Of a stretch of 48,827 bases of DNA, positions 33,674-42,995 are shown piece by piece. Positions within the stretch are counted from its first letter, which is position 1, and each line of letters starts with the position of its first letter. The stretch is from assembly GCA_016782755.1 (NCBI GenBank), contig JADHXY010000002.1, forward strand, positions 1 through 48,827. The letters run 5' to 3'. The DNA comes from Phycisphaerae bacterium (GTDB lineage: Bacteria > Planctomycetota > Phycisphaerae > Sedimentisphaerales > Anaerobacaceae). The notes beneath the pieces are model-generated. The model saw only the letters and a list, made by a program, of their open reading frames with translations. It did not search any database and was not told where the DNA came from. The position numbers were made by a program, and so were the translations under genes.

Positions 33674-34542
33674 TTCTGTGCTATCCCCGCTAAATATCGA
33701 TGGGTTACAGTAATTCCATTATGGGCCATGTGTTTTTCTTCGATAATCTCGGCAAATCTTTTAAAGATTTGTTCTTCATCTTCTTCGTCAGAAGCATACT
33801 CAAAACCTGCAGCTGCCCCCGTAGCCCTGAGTCTATTGATTGCTGCTTTACCAGAATCCACTGTGTAGGATTTATTGCCATTAGCAGAATACGATGTTTT
33901 TAAGTTTAGCATTCTGAACATCACACGAAGAATCCAGGAATTAGGCAGGAATTTGAAACGCATCAGATTACGCAATTTTCCCGGATGTTCTGCAAAAGTC
34001 AGAAATGAACAATATATAATCTCTCTTAGTGAAAAAAGAGAATTGTCGATAATAGCCACTTTGCCTCCTGGCTTAAGGACACGTTTTATTTGCCGAAGTA
34101 CCGTGAAAGGTTTGGAATAGCCTAAGCCCCAACAGCAAGCAATGATATCGACGCTGGAAGAATCCTGTTTTTTCAGGTACTCCAGGATATCAGCCTGAAT
34201 AAAATTACAATTATGATCATAGTTTTTTCGAGCTTGTGTGAGCATGCCTTCTGAACTATCTACCCCAACTACCGTATTTTGTGTTTTCTCTGCTATCAGG
34301 TTGCTCGCAAATCCAGTTCCACAGGTAAGGTCTATACAGATATCATCTTGCTTTGGATTTAATTTGTTTATGAGTGACTCGGTTAGGTCACGCATGTGGC
34401 CAGTCCATGTTTCATCATAATTATCGCTGATCCGGTCATAGCTTTTTTTAACCAAGCCACTGCAATCTGCGGGCTTTATAAAGAAAAGATAAGCAGTTCG
34501 AGCCATCATCCTGAAAAAATGTTTTCGAGGTTTTTTGTTCAT
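33670..34542 (-). CDS. SAM-dependent methyltransferase (UbiE/class I type)
   Basis: This 290-residue class I methyltransferase has motif I IDLTCGTGFASNLIAEK (about residues 69-85), the acidic post-I loop VVGVDSSEGML, motif II region VDIIACCWGLGY and motif III LKPGGKVAIIDNSLF. The N-terminus is basic with FFRMMARTAYLFF. It is translationally coupled to the UbiA gene (4-base overlap), which makes a quinone- or lipid-type methylation after prenylation the likely reaction, by analogy with UbiE and MenG after UbiA and MenA. Confidence 0.87.
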   Translation of the reverse strand: MNKKPRKHFFRMMARTAYLFFIKPADCSGLVKKSYDRISDNYDETWTGHMRDLTESLINKLNPKQDDICIDLTCGTGFASNLIAEKTQNTVVGVDSSEGMLTQARKNYDHNCNFIQADILEYLKKQDSSSVDIIACCWGLGYSKPFTVLRQIKRVLKPGGKVAIIDNSLFSLREIIYCSFLTFAEHPGKLRNLMRFKFLPNSWILRVMFRMLNLKTSYSANGNKSYTVDSGKAAINRLRATGAAAGFEYASDEEDEEQIFKRFAEIIEEKHMAHNGITVTHRYLAGIAQK

Positions 34543-34732
34543 GGCTCAATTTTATCCAACTTTGGTCGAATTTCAAGCTAAAGAATTGTATAAGATTATA
34601 TTCTAAAAAGCCTTAGCGAAAAAATCGTCGAAAAGCACCTCGATTTTCACATCTCATTCAGCTATAATGTTCTGACTTTGCTTGATTTTACAATGAAAAG
34701 TCAAAGTTTGTATGAAAATATAGCCAACTATT

Positions 34733-34768
34733 ATGCTTTTGGCCATGCTGCCAGGATGGATGAATTGT
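34733..34768 (+). pseudogene. Scrap of a transposase/integrase N-terminus (copy A)
   Basis: The codons MLLAMLPGWMN resemble AMLLMMLAGWIN at 35660-35692, the opening of a transposase type common in these genomes (AGWMNRQQQ). Only about 11 codons remain before the zinc-ribbon gene begins. Confidence 0.4.
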
Positions 34769-34771
34769 AAG

Positions 34772-34967
34772 ATGGAAGACCATGAACCAAAATATTTTGA
34801 TGATGATGGGACTGAGATTAATCCAGACCTTATCTCCAAACCTGACTTGTGTGTCATGCAAAAAAGATGGACAGCTTGGAGAAGAAGAAATTCTATGCAA
34901 TCTGACAAGGGCCGATCAGCAAGGCGAAGAGGAGTTTCATTGTGAGGCATACGGGCCTAAAGAGTAA
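34772..34967 (+). pseudogene. Small zinc-ribbon-like protein with a 2-base frameshift
   Basis: The frame from ATG 34772 reads MEDHEPKYFDDDGTEINPDL then ISKPDLC. A second frame continues as CVSCKKDGQLGEEEILCN, LTRADQQGEEEFHC and EAYGPKE, stopping at 34967. Joined at the shared Cys near 34850, they give one acidic protein with a C-x-x-C and a later Cys pair, like a small zinc ribbon. The break is in GACTTGTGTGTCATGC; restoring one TG unit (TGTGTGTC) puts the frame right, so slippage in a TG run is the likely cause. Confidence 0.65.
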
Positions 34968-34977
34968 ACTGGAAAAC

Positions 34978-35361
34978 ATGGCGAAGCATAAATGGACATT
35001 TAAATCTCGGTTTCGAAGAGAAGCTTACAGCTGGAATGGGACCGCTCTTGCTTCCAAACGAATGAGGGAAGCCGTCAGTGAGATTAAAAAAGTAGCCAAA
35101 AAAGATTCGGCTCTCGCAGGCCAAGGTGTCATCGAATTATTTGTTCGTCTTTACCCTGCCTTGATGCAAATCGACAGTTCCTCAGGAGCATTAGGAACCG
35201 CTATGAACAAAACTATCGATTCCCTTATGCCTATTCTTATAAAAGCTGATTGGGACATGAATACCAGGGGTAAACAACTGGACAAACTCTATGATGCTAT
35301 TATTGAGGATGGATGGGGAACCTTTGATAGCTTGCGGGATTATTGGGGAAGGTGTAGATAA
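34978..35361 (+). pseudogene. Conserved hypothetical protein, C-terminally truncated
   Basis: From ATG 34978 the frame reads MAKHKWTFKSRFRREAYSWN and continues, helical and orderly, through ELFVRLYPALMQIDSSSGAL, GTAMNKTIDSLMPILIKADW and AIIEDGWGTFDSLRDYWG. It then ends after two or three stray codons. It resembles the N-terminal part of a longer family (proteins of about 400 residues, DUF6880-like by memory, not verified). At 35345-35361 the sequence changes in another frame to a RecQ-type HRDC domain, so the missing part was replaced by a joined fragment. It could still make a 127-residue protein. Confidence 0.6.
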
Positions 35362-35611
35362 GGAACTGTTTGAGGCCTTAAGAAAATTGCGATCAAAGAT
35401 TGCTGGCAAAAAGAAAATTCCCGCGTATGTAGTTTTTGGTGATGCCGCACTTAGAGATATGGCCAGGAAAAGACCAGCCTCTCTTGGTATCTTTCTTAAT
35501 GTCAAAGGAGTGGGTGAAAAGAAGTGCAAAAAATACGGAGAAACGTTTATTGCTGCTATTAAAGATTACTGTTCTGAGCATTCATTGGGTATGGATGTAG
35601 AGGGATATTAA
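35351..35611 (+). pseudogene. RecQ-type HRDC domain, 3' fragment
   Basis: The frame GVDKELFEALRKLRSKIAGK, KKIPAYVVFGDAALRDMARK, RPASLGIFLNVKGVGEKKCK and KYGETFIAAIKDYC is a full HRDC domain, normally the C-terminal DNA-binding domain of RecQ helicase. There is no helicase domain upstream; it is joined directly to the preceding truncated gene. No start codon or ribosome binding site of its own is apparent. Confidence 0.8.
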
Positions 35612-35638
35612 GTTGATTAAATTGTACCCGGAGCCCAA

Positions 35639-35723
35639 ATGAAAACCAAACCTTATGCAATGCTATTGATGATGCTGGCAGGATGGATAAATCGGTAACA
35701 GCAGGAAGCGATCAATTATCTCG
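35639..35723 (+). pseudogene. Scrap of a transposase/integrase N-terminus (copy B) with a stop codon
   Basis: ATG 35639 opens MKTKPYAMLLMMLAGWINR, then TAA at 35696-35698, then QQEAINYL. Read through the stop, it is the start of the AGWMNRQQQ-type transposase; TAA sits where a Gln codon (CAA) is expected. The rest of the gene is missing. Confidence 0.55.
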
Positions 35724-35814
35724 TTATCCTTCGGACCATTTTCCGCTTACAGCGACAATTCGTGTTCCTTTGGAAAACTATACGATGATAAAGATACAGG
35801 ATGAAAATTTATAA
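35719..35814 (+). pseudogene. Endonuclease/exonuclease/phosphatase family C-terminal scrap
   Basis: In this frame the codons read SRYPSDHFPLTATIRVPLEN to TAA 35812-35814. The P-S-D-H-F-P block holds the conserved Asp-His pair at the end of the EEP fold. Only about 31 codons remain. Confidence 0.55.
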
Positions 35815-35818
35815 GGGG

Positions 35819-38800
35819 TTATTTTATATGAAATGGTTTTTTTGGGGTTAGGAAGTATAGGTATTTTTTTGTGTCTTTGGTTTTTGTTTTGAATATTGAT
35901 TGGGCGGCCTGGGCGTAGAGTTCGAGCTGCTTTTTGTATTTTTCCGCTCGTTCAGGAATTTGCTGTTCAGTGATGCGATCTGTTTTTATGTCGATGACGG
36001 TTAGCTGGTTGTCTTTGATGGCGAGGATATCGATTATTCCCTGGAGTATTACCGTTTCGTCGGGAGTTGGGTTGGTGTTATTGGTGAGTTGGGCGGCTGG
36101 GACGGCAGTGGTGAATTGCCACTCGCGGTAGATTTTGTCGGCTGAGAGTATTTGTTTGCCGAGGGGGGATTGGAAAAAAGCTGCGATGCCGTCGATATTT
36201 ATCAATGATTTTGTTTCGGGGCGAATAAGGTCCTGCTGCGAGAGCTGTTCGAGCTTTGCGGTTATGGTTTCTGGGGTGATTGGGGTTTGGAGGTCGAGTT
36301 TTGCTATTAGAAGGTGGGTTGCAGTTCCGATGGCAGCGGCAGAGTCGGCGGAGTGAGCTGCGGGGATATTTGCCGGGGTGCGGTGTTCGTAGGTCGGCTG
36401 AGTTTGTTTTGTTAGTTCTGTGACGGTGTATTTTGCGGGAAGTTCTGTTGCGGCTGAATAAGGGTATTTGTAGTTTACGGATTTTTTGATTTTTTCGAAG
36501 ATTTGCTTTGTTTTTTCTGCGGAGGCTTCTGGTGCGGGAGTTTGGCAAAAGTTTGTTTTTGCGGCTGAGAGAAGTTTTTCGAATTCGTTATCAAGTTCGG
36601 TGAGTTGGTCGGCTGGGTAGAAGCTGGGTGAGAAGGTGTCATAGTTTTCGCAATCGTTTTCGAGGCCGGTATTTAGCTGCTGGTGGAGGGAGCGGGATTT
36701 TGCGAGTGAGAGGAGGAGCCATTGGAGGTGATTTTTGCAGCTGGTGATCTGGAAGTCGGGGAGCGTGGCGGATTCTATATATAAGCCTTCGGCGGCCCGT
36801 TGTGAGCAGAGCTTGCGGCTTTGTGAGCCGATGAGTATTAGTTTGTGCTGCGGGCGGGTGAGTGCGACGTAAAGGATTCGCATTTCTTCGGCGAGGGAGG
36901 CGTGGAAATGTTTGTCGCTGATGAGCTGGTAAAGGGGTGAGTTTATTTTGAGATTCGATTCTTTTTCAATGTGCTGCATGCCGAGGGTGAGTTGGTTGTC
37001 GATGAGGATGTCGTTTTTTTCGGGGCTTTTGAAGTTGGTGTCAAGCTCGACGATGAAGACGACTGGGAATTCGAGGCCCTTGCTTTTGTGTATGCTCATG
37101 ATCCGGACGGCGTCTTTTGATGATTGTGGCGGTTCGGCTGATGACCAGTCCTGCTGTTTTTCGCGGAGCTTTTCGAGGAATTCGATGAACCTTGCAAGGG
37201 ATGGGCAGGAAGCGGAGCTGACGAAATTTTCGAACTGGATGGCTCTTTCGTGGAGCTTTAGGAGGTTTGCTTTTCTGGCGGCTGGGTTGGGGAGTGCGGA
37301 GACGAAGCCGAGGATATTGGTCTGAGTGTAAATCTGCCAGATGAGGTCGGCTATGATGGCTCTTCTTGCGGTTTGCTGCCATTTTTTTATCGTGGCGATA
37401 GCGGCGCGGAGTCTTTCGGCGAGTTCGCAATCATGGGCAGCAAATTCGACGGCGGATTGGTAAAGGTCGGCGGCTGAGATTTTTTTTGTATTGAGGGCAA
37501 GCTCGGTAAGATCGGAATCGGTGAAGTTGAAAAAGGGGCTTCTTAAAACGGAGGCAAATTCAATATCTCTTTTTGGGTTGTCGAGGACTTTTAGCAGGGC
37601 GAGGATGTCGGTGATCTCGGTGGTTTCGAAAAAGCCGGTCGAATCGGAGCAGGTGACGGGAATGCCGTAGAGATTGAGGGTTTCGATGTAGTCATTGACC
37701 TTTTTTGAGGGTGAACGCATTAGTATGGCGATATCGGAGTATCGGGGGGGGCGGTATTGGTTGAGATTTTTATCGAAGATGTTGAATTCGCAATTTTTTA
37801 CGATTTGATTTATTCTGCGGGCGGTAAATATTGCCTGTCGTTGTCGGTTTGAGGCGGCGGCTATGTCGTCAGGCTGGTCGGTATCTGTGGAAGAGCGGGA
37901 GTTTGTTTTTTCGAGTATGCAGAGTTCGACTGCGGGTGTCGGCTGGTCGGGTCGGGGTGCGGATGAGGGTGTCATTTTTGCGTTCTCATCGTAGTCCAAG
38001 CCGGCTATGGATTTTGTCATTATTTTTTCAAATACGGTGTTGGCGAAGTTTAGTATTCCGGGGTCTGAGCGGAAATTCTGGTTGAGGTCAACGCGTTGGG
38101 CGGTTGAGTTGGGAGATGGAGTCGGTGAAGCTTCTTTCAGGTGATCGAGGAAAATTTGCGGCTCGGCTCCCCTGAAACCATAGATGCTTTGTTTTACGTC
38201 GCCGACGGCAAATAAATTGTTGCCGCTTCTGACCATGTCGATTATTAATTTTTGTACGGGGTTGATGTCCTGATATTCATCGACGAAGATATATTTATAG
38301 TTGTTTCGGAGTTCGAGTGCGACTTGTGAGGGCTTGCAGATGTCTGGATTTGAGATGTCGACGGTGAGAAGTTTCAGGGCGAGGTGTTCGAGGTCGGCGA
38401 AGTCCACGCATCCGAGCTGTTTTTTTCGTGCGGCGTAGGCGGCGTTGAATATTTTTACTAATTCGACGATTAGCCTTGTCTGGCCGGGGATCGAATTTTG
38501 CATTTTTTGAAGGTATTGGGTGTTGAGGGTTGCCAGGTCGGCGAGGGCCTTGAATTTGTCGACGGCTTCTTTTAGGATTAATTTTAGGATGTCGGCAAGT
38601 TCGGGGTCGATGTCTTTTGGGGCGGATGTTCTGGCGATGTATTGGGTGATGATGTCGGCGCAGGATTTGAGGTCGTTTTCTTTTAGTTTTTGGCGGGCGG
38701 CGTAGAGAGGGTCTGTTGCTTTTTGTGATTTTTGTATCCATTCGTTGTCACCTCCTGCGGAGAGGTATATTTCAAAGGCGTGCTCACACTGGCGGATTAT

Positions 38801-39460
38801 CTGGTCGATGTTTTTTTTCAGCTGAGAGGTTTGCATGTCCTTGAGTTTCGCTTGTGCGGCTGGCGTGGTGAATTCGAGAGCTGAGTTTAGCCAGTTTTGC
38901 GCAGAAGGCAGATTGTCGAGGAATTCGCTGATGTTCAGGATATTGTTAAGAAAGCCGGAGTCGGAGTCGGGGTTTCTGCCGTCGAGCAGTACGAGCATTG
39001 CCTGTGCGAGGTCTGGTCGCTGCCATGCGGTTTCGATTGTTTGTTCGAGGCAGTGGGAGCGAATGAGGGTTCTTTCGTCGGTGTCTATGACTTCGAAGGC
39101 GGGGTCGATGTCGAGTTTTGTAAAATACTCGGTGATTATTTTTTTGCAGAATGCGTGTATCGTGCTGATGTCGGCTTGGGGGAGCAGGAGCAGTTGGTAT
39201 TTGAGGCGGGGGTTTTTGGTTTTTGAGTACAGTTGTTTTACGGTTTTACTGATTCGGGTTTTCATTTCTTCGGCGGCTGCCTCTGTGAAAGTCATAACGA
39301 GCAGCTGGTCGGGGGAGGTGTTTGTTTGTGCGAGGATGTCGGCGCATCTTTGCGAAAGGACGAAGGTTTTTCCGGTTCCCGCCGATGCGGTTACGAGCAT
39401 ATCCGAGCCGGTGGAGCAGATGGCTGTTTGCTGTTGTTTTGTGAAATTATCTTTGGTCAT
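35819..39460 (-). CDS. addA: ATP-dependent helicase-nuclease subunit A (AddA/RexA)
   Basis: This 1,213-residue protein has UvrD-type helicase motifs in order: Q-motif TKQQQTAICSTGSDML, Walker A VTASAGTGKTFVLSQRC (about residues 22-38), motif Ia VMTFTEAAAEEMK, Walker B YIFVDEYQDINPVQ, FAVGDVKQSIYGFRGAEP, motif V/VI SIHKSKGLEFPVVFIVEL and LYVALTRPQHKLIL. The C-terminal nuclease has GIIDILAIKDNQLTVIDIKT with the D and D-x-K residues of the PD-(D/E)xK fold. With AddB it resects double-strand ends for RecA loading. Length is normal (about 1,200). It overlaps addB by 14 bases. Codons are C/A-rich because the gene lies on the strand opposite to the G+T-rich one. Confidence 0.93.
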   Translation of the reverse strand: MTKDNFTKQQQTAICSTGSDMLVTASAGTGKTFVLSQRCADILAQTNTSPDQLLVMTFTEAAAEEMKTRISKTVKQLYSKTKNPRLKYQLLLLPQADISTIHAFCKKIITEYFTKLDIDPAFEVIDTDERTLIRSHCLEQTIETAWQRPDLAQAMLVLLDGRNPDSDSGFLNNILNISEFLDNLPSAQNWLNSALEFTTPAAQAKLKDMQTSQLKKNIDQIIRQCEHAFEIYLSAGGDNEWIQKSQKATDPLYAARQKLKENDLKSCADIITQYIARTSAPKDIDPELADILKLILKEAVDKFKALADLATLNTQYLQKMQNSIPGQTRLIVELVKIFNAAYAARKKQLGCVDFADLEHLALKLLTVDISNPDICKPSQVALELRNNYKYIFVDEYQDINPVQKLIIDMVRSGNNLFAVGDVKQSIYGFRGAEPQIFLDHLKEASPTPSPNSTAQRVDLNQNFRSDPGILNFANTVFEKIMTKSIAGLDYDENAKMTPSSAPRPDQPTPAVELCILEKTNSRSSTDTDQPDDIAAASNRQRQAIFTARRINQIVKNCEFNIFDKNLNQYRPPRYSDIAILMRSPSKKVNDYIETLNLYGIPVTCSDSTGFFETTEITDILALLKVLDNPKRDIEFASVLRSPFFNFTDSDLTELALNTKKISAADLYQSAVEFAAHDCELAERLRAAIATIKKWQQTARRAIIADLIWQIYTQTNILGFVSALPNPAARKANLLKLHERAIQFENFVSSASCPSLARFIEFLEKLREKQQDWSSAEPPQSSKDAVRIMSIHKSKGLEFPVVFIVELDTNFKSPEKNDILIDNQLTLGMQHIEKESNLKINSPLYQLISDKHFHASLAEEMRILYVALTRPQHKLILIGSQSRKLCSQRAAEGLYIESATLPDFQITSCKNHLQWLLLSLAKSRSLHQQLNTGLENDCENYDTFSPSFYPADQLTELDNEFEKLLSAAKTNFCQTPAPEASAEKTKQIFEKIKKSVNYKYPYSAATELPAKYTVTELTKQTQPTYEHRTPANIPAAHSADSAAAIGTATHLLIAKLDLQTPITPETITAKLEQLSQQDLIRPETKSLINIDGIAAFFQSPLGKQILSADKIYREWQFTTAVPAAQLTNNTNPTPDETVILQGIIDILAIKDNQLTVIDIKTDRITEQQIPERAEKYKKQLELYAQAAQSIFKTKTKDTKKYLYFLTPKKPFHIK

Positions 39461-42400
39461 CGGCTTGTCCTGTTAGTAACTGAGATTTGGTGACGTTTTT
39501 TAGATTGTTGTAATTGTTTATCTGCCAGTCGAATCTGCAGAGGCTTTTGTATGGGCAGTGTTTGCATGCGGTGGCGGCGGAGAGTTTGTATGGGTTGATG
39601 TCGATACAGCCGGAGATTATTTTTCGGGCGAGTGATTTTATTTTTTGTTCTGTGATGGCTAAGAAATTTTGAAAATCTTCCGGAGTGAGTGCGCCGCTGG
39701 TATTATAACGTGCCAGTTCTTTGAGGTTCCTGGTATAGCTGATGTTGTAGCAGGGGCTTGGGTTTGAAGTTATTTGGTTGTCGATGGAGTTGACGAGGTT
39801 GGAGTTGTAAATTCCGTTTGCCCTGTAGTCAAATTCGGCGGAGGATTTCTCTATTTTACTGATCTCGGTTTTTTTGGGTGAGACTTCGATAGGTACGAAG
39901 AAAGCGGCTGCGACGAGGTCAAAGTTTTTTTTACTTTTGGCGGCTGCGAGCAGATAGATAGCTAATTGAAGATTGAGGGCGTTGGCGAAATTGCTCCATG
40001 AGAATGTTTTGCCTGTTTTTTTATAATCGATGATAAGTGCGTATTTTTTGCCGTTGATCTCGGCGGTGTCTATTCGGTCTATTTTACCTGTCAGGAATAT
40101 TTTGGAATTTTGGTCATTAAGAACTATCTGGCCGAGCGGATCGTTTTCGGAGCCGAAGGCAGCTTCTGAGGATTGGGGTCTGAAGGATGAAACTGTTATC
40201 ATTTGTTTTATAGCAAGGACTGCTTGTTTTATGTTTTCGTTTGCTTTTTCGATAATGAAGAAGTTGTGTGCTCTGTGGTTTTTGAAGGCGTTTATAAAGG
40301 GGTCGCTTTCTATGAGGTCGGACATGATGGTGTCGGTCATTTTTTCAAGGTCGGAGTCGTCTATTTTTGTTATGTCACTTTTTTCTTTGAGCAGTTTTGT
40401 AATGAGTTTGTCGAGCAAGTCATGGTATAGAGTGCCGAGGTCGAGGGGTCTGAGTTTGAATTCGGGGCGTTCTTTTAATCTTAGAATGTGGTTGGCAAAA
40501 TATTTGTATGGACACTTTGCAAAATTTCCCAGAGCGGTGGCAGAAGTTTTGAGTCCGTTTGCAAAGAGTTTGTCGGTGATGGTTTTGTTTAGTTCGGCAG
40601 CGTTTTTGTAATTTACGGCTCTGTCGGCTACGGTGGCGGCTTGTGATAAAAGTTCATCGTTTTTTATGAGCTGCATGAATAGTGATGGATCGGGCTGATG
40701 ATCCGGGGGTGAAATAGTGCATTTGAGGGCAGCGGTTGCGAATTCGGTTAGTTGAGTTTTGGTGTATATGTTTTGCGGCTGGTTTGGTTTGGCAAATGCG
40801 GGTTCAATTGTCAGGTCTGTGAAGAGATTTATCAGTTCGGTTACGTGGTTTGATAGGAATTGTTTCGCTCCTTTGTAGTCTGAGAGCGGGTAGGTAATGT
40901 AGAGGTATTTGGCTGGGCGGGTGAAAGCGATGTAGCTGAGGTATTTTTGCTGTAGTATCTGGTCGGCAGTGGATGTCTGGAAGTCAAGGCCGCAATCGAA
41001 AGCGATTTTACGATCGCGGTCGGTTAGCAGCGAAGATTTGTTCAATGGTAGTGGGAAGTTTTTTTGGCCGGTTCCGACGAGGAAGACGGCGGAGAGGTCG
41101 GGGTGCCTGCTTCGTTCTATTGAGCCGACGAGTACCTGGTCGAGTGTTGGTGGGATGAAGGCAATAGTTATTTTTGAGAGTGAGGAATTTAGTATTGCGG
41201 CGAATTCGTTTGGCGAGGCCTGATAGTCGGCGAAGATTTCGCATAACTGGTCGCAGCAGGTTAGAAGCTTTTCGAAGAATTGCTGATGCTCGTCGGCTTG
41301 CAGGAAGTCTGCGGCATCTAAGGCCTGCTGATGCCAGGTATCGAGGGAATCTTTGAGGTGTACCTGTTCGAGAAAAGCCATTAACGAATCGCCGAAGATG
41401 CGGGCGGTGATTTTATTATTTTGAGGAGTTAAGTTTTCGGATAAGGACTTCAGTGGTTTGATAGCCCTTTTTCTGAGCGAGTTAACTTTTTTCTCATCGA
41501 AAGACGGTTTGGCGGGGTCGTCGAAATTCCAGCTTCTTTCGCTAAGAAAGTCTCTTGTTGTAAGGCCGAAAGCGATGCAGTAATTTTCAATGGTATTAAC
41601 TTCGTCTTCATCGAGGCCGGCGAGTGTGCTTTTTAGATAGGTGATAATCTCGGTGGCGGAGGGATTTGCGGCGGATATGTGGAGTGCCGATCTTATGAAG
41701 AATGCCGCGGGATGAGTGCTGAGCGGTTTCGGTTTGTCGATGAAGAAGGGGATTTGGTAATCTCTGAAGACGGCTTTGATGTAGTGAGAATATGCATCTA
41801 TGTCGGTAACGATGACGGCGATGTCGCGGTAGCGGAGATTTTTTTGTCTGACCATTTTGGATATTTGGTCGGCTGTGAAGTTTATTTCTGCTCTTGCGTC
41901 CTGTGTTTCGAGGATTTTTATGCCTTCGTGGTTCTGCAGCTTTTGCGAAAAATCTGTAAAGATATTGTTTTCGATGTGTGCCAGCGGTTTTGATGAGGCA
42001 AAGCGTTTTGGTTCGGAGAGGAGGATGTCGGGTGAGGTGGGGATGTTCATATCTTCGGCGATCTTTAATAACTGGTGGTAGGTTTTTATTGTCGGGTAAA
42101 AAATTCCGGACTGGATTAGCTGGTCTTCGGATATGTCCTGATGGCAGAGGTCGGCGGGGTTGAGGCAGAGTGAAATTTTTGTGTTTTTACTGTTTTTTAT
42201 CAGCTCGGAAAGAACGGCAGTTTCTATGACGTTGAAGCCTGAGAAGCCGTCGACCCAGATATTTGCATTTTTGAGGAAAGTGGCGTTTTTTATGTTTGCA
42301 CATATGCGGTTAAGCTCGATATCGGGGTCGGTGAAGCGGTTTTCAATGAAGCGGTGGAATTTGTCGAGAACCAGTGCGATGTCTGAATATTTCAACGATG

Positions 42401-42854
42401 TCAGAGAGTCGGGGTTTTGTCTGGTTATGGCTTGTATCTGTTCTTTTGCCTGTTCGATGTCGGGGGTGCTGCGTTTTAGTTCTTTTATGGCAGCAGTGAG
42501 TTTTGAGACGAGATTCGGCAGGCTTGCGGTGGGTTTGAGGAGTTTTAGTTCTGAGGCGGACTCGAGGACGATTCGCGAGAGTATCATCTGTTCTGTGGTG
42601 TTGTTAATGGATGGGAGGTTGCGGTCGCTGAGCTTGTGCTGCAGACGGTTGAAGGAGAGGACGTTTAGGCGGTGGTATCCGTCGATATTGGGATATGAGA
42701 GTATCGCTTTTTCGGCCTGGTATGTTGCCTGTTCGGGTACGAGTAATACCAAGGGGGTGCTGTCGTTTTTTTCGGAAAGTGCGGCTGCTATCTGGCTGTA
42801 ACAGAGGGTTGTTTTGCCATAACCGCTTTTTGCGAGTATGAATTGTAACGACAT
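39447..42854 (-). CDS. addB: ATP-dependent helicase-nuclease subunit B (AddB/RexB-like)
   Basis: From ATG 42854 (GGAAG about 7 bases upstream) the protein has 1,135 residues; the open frame reaches 42902 but those first 16 codons lack a ribosome binding site. The N-terminus MSLQFILAKSGYGKTTLC is the AddB-type P-loop, here A-K-S-G-Y-G-K-T. The C-terminal nuclease shows GKIDRIDTAEINGKKYALI then IDYKKTG (D and D-x-K). The Fe-S staple Cys are KCPYKYF upstream and ATACKHCPYKSLCRFDW downstream, as in AddB. Family length about 1,100-1,170. Function: second subunit of the end-resection enzyme. Confidence 0.9.
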   Translation of the reverse strand: MSLQFILAKSGYGKTTLCYSQIAAALSEKNDSTPLVLLVPEQATYQAEKAILSYPNIDGYHRLNVLSFNRLQHKLSDRNLPSINNTTEQMILSRIVLESASELKLLKPTASLPNLVSKLTAAIKELKRSTPDIEQAKEQIQAITRQNPDSLTSLKYSDIALVLDKFHRFIENRFTDPDIELNRICANIKNATFLKNANIWVDGFSGFNVIETAVLSELIKNSKNTKISLCLNPADLCHQDISEDQLIQSGIFYPTIKTYHQLLKIAEDMNIPTSPDILLSEPKRFASSKPLAHIENNIFTDFSQKLQNHEGIKILETQDARAEINFTADQISKMVRQKNLRYRDIAVIVTDIDAYSHYIKAVFRDYQIPFFIDKPKPLSTHPAAFFIRSALHISAANPSATEIITYLKSTLAGLDEDEVNTIENYCIAFGLTTRDFLSERSWNFDDPAKPSFDEKKVNSLRKRAIKPLKSLSENLTPQNNKITARIFGDSLMAFLEQVHLKDSLDTWHQQALDAADFLQADEHQQFFEKLLTCCDQLCEIFADYQASPNEFAAILNSSLSKITIAFIPPTLDQVLVGSIERSRHPDLSAVFLVGTGQKNFPLPLNKSSLLTDRDRKIAFDCGLDFQTSTADQILQQKYLSYIAFTRPAKYLYITYPLSDYKGAKQFLSNHVTELINLFTDLTIEPAFAKPNQPQNIYTKTQLTEFATAALKCTISPPDHQPDPSLFMQLIKNDELLSQAATVADRAVNYKNAAELNKTITDKLFANGLKTSATALGNFAKCPYKYFANHILRLKERPEFKLRPLDLGTLYHDLLDKLITKLLKEKSDITKIDDSDLEKMTDTIMSDLIESDPFINAFKNHRAHNFFIIEKANENIKQAVLAIKQMITVSSFRPQSSEAAFGSENDPLGQIVLNDQNSKIFLTGKIDRIDTAEINGKKYALIIDYKKTGKTFSWSNFANALNLQLAIYLLAAAKSKKNFDLVAAAFFVPIEVSPKKTEISKIEKSSAEFDYRANGIYNSNLVNSIDNQITSNPSPCYNISYTRNLKELARYNTSGALTPEDFQNFLAITEQKIKSLARKIISGCIDINPYKLSAATACKHCPYKSLCRFDWQINNYNNLKNVTKSQLLTGQADDQR

Positions 42855-42918
42855 ATAAATCTTCCATGAATTTAATCGATTTGCTTTGGTTAGTTTTAAC
42901 AAAAAAGTGGGGATTTTG

Positions 42919-42947
42919 CAATTTATGATAGAAAATTTAAATTATCA
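42919..42947 (-). promoter_or_regulatory. Possible promoter for addB-addA
   Basis: On the minus strand TTGATA (42947-42942), 17 bases, then TAAATT (42924-42919). It lies about 65 bases before ATG 42854. The -10 box is only a fair match. Confidence 0.4.
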
Positions 42948-42995
42948 AAAAATTCTATCAACAAATTCGTAACCAGCTTCGCTGTTATTATTGAA

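Noticed and set aside
34549-34576. TTGAAA-16-TAAAAT on the minus strand before the methyltransferase
   Set aside because: The -10 box is only 7 bases from the ATG, which would make a leaderless transcript; in AT-rich sequence this is likely chance.
36078-38741. Several frames antisense or out of frame in addA, up to 156 codons
   Set aside because: They are Arg/Pro/His-rich shadows caused by the strong strand composition of this region; addA itself has all helicase and nuclease motifs.
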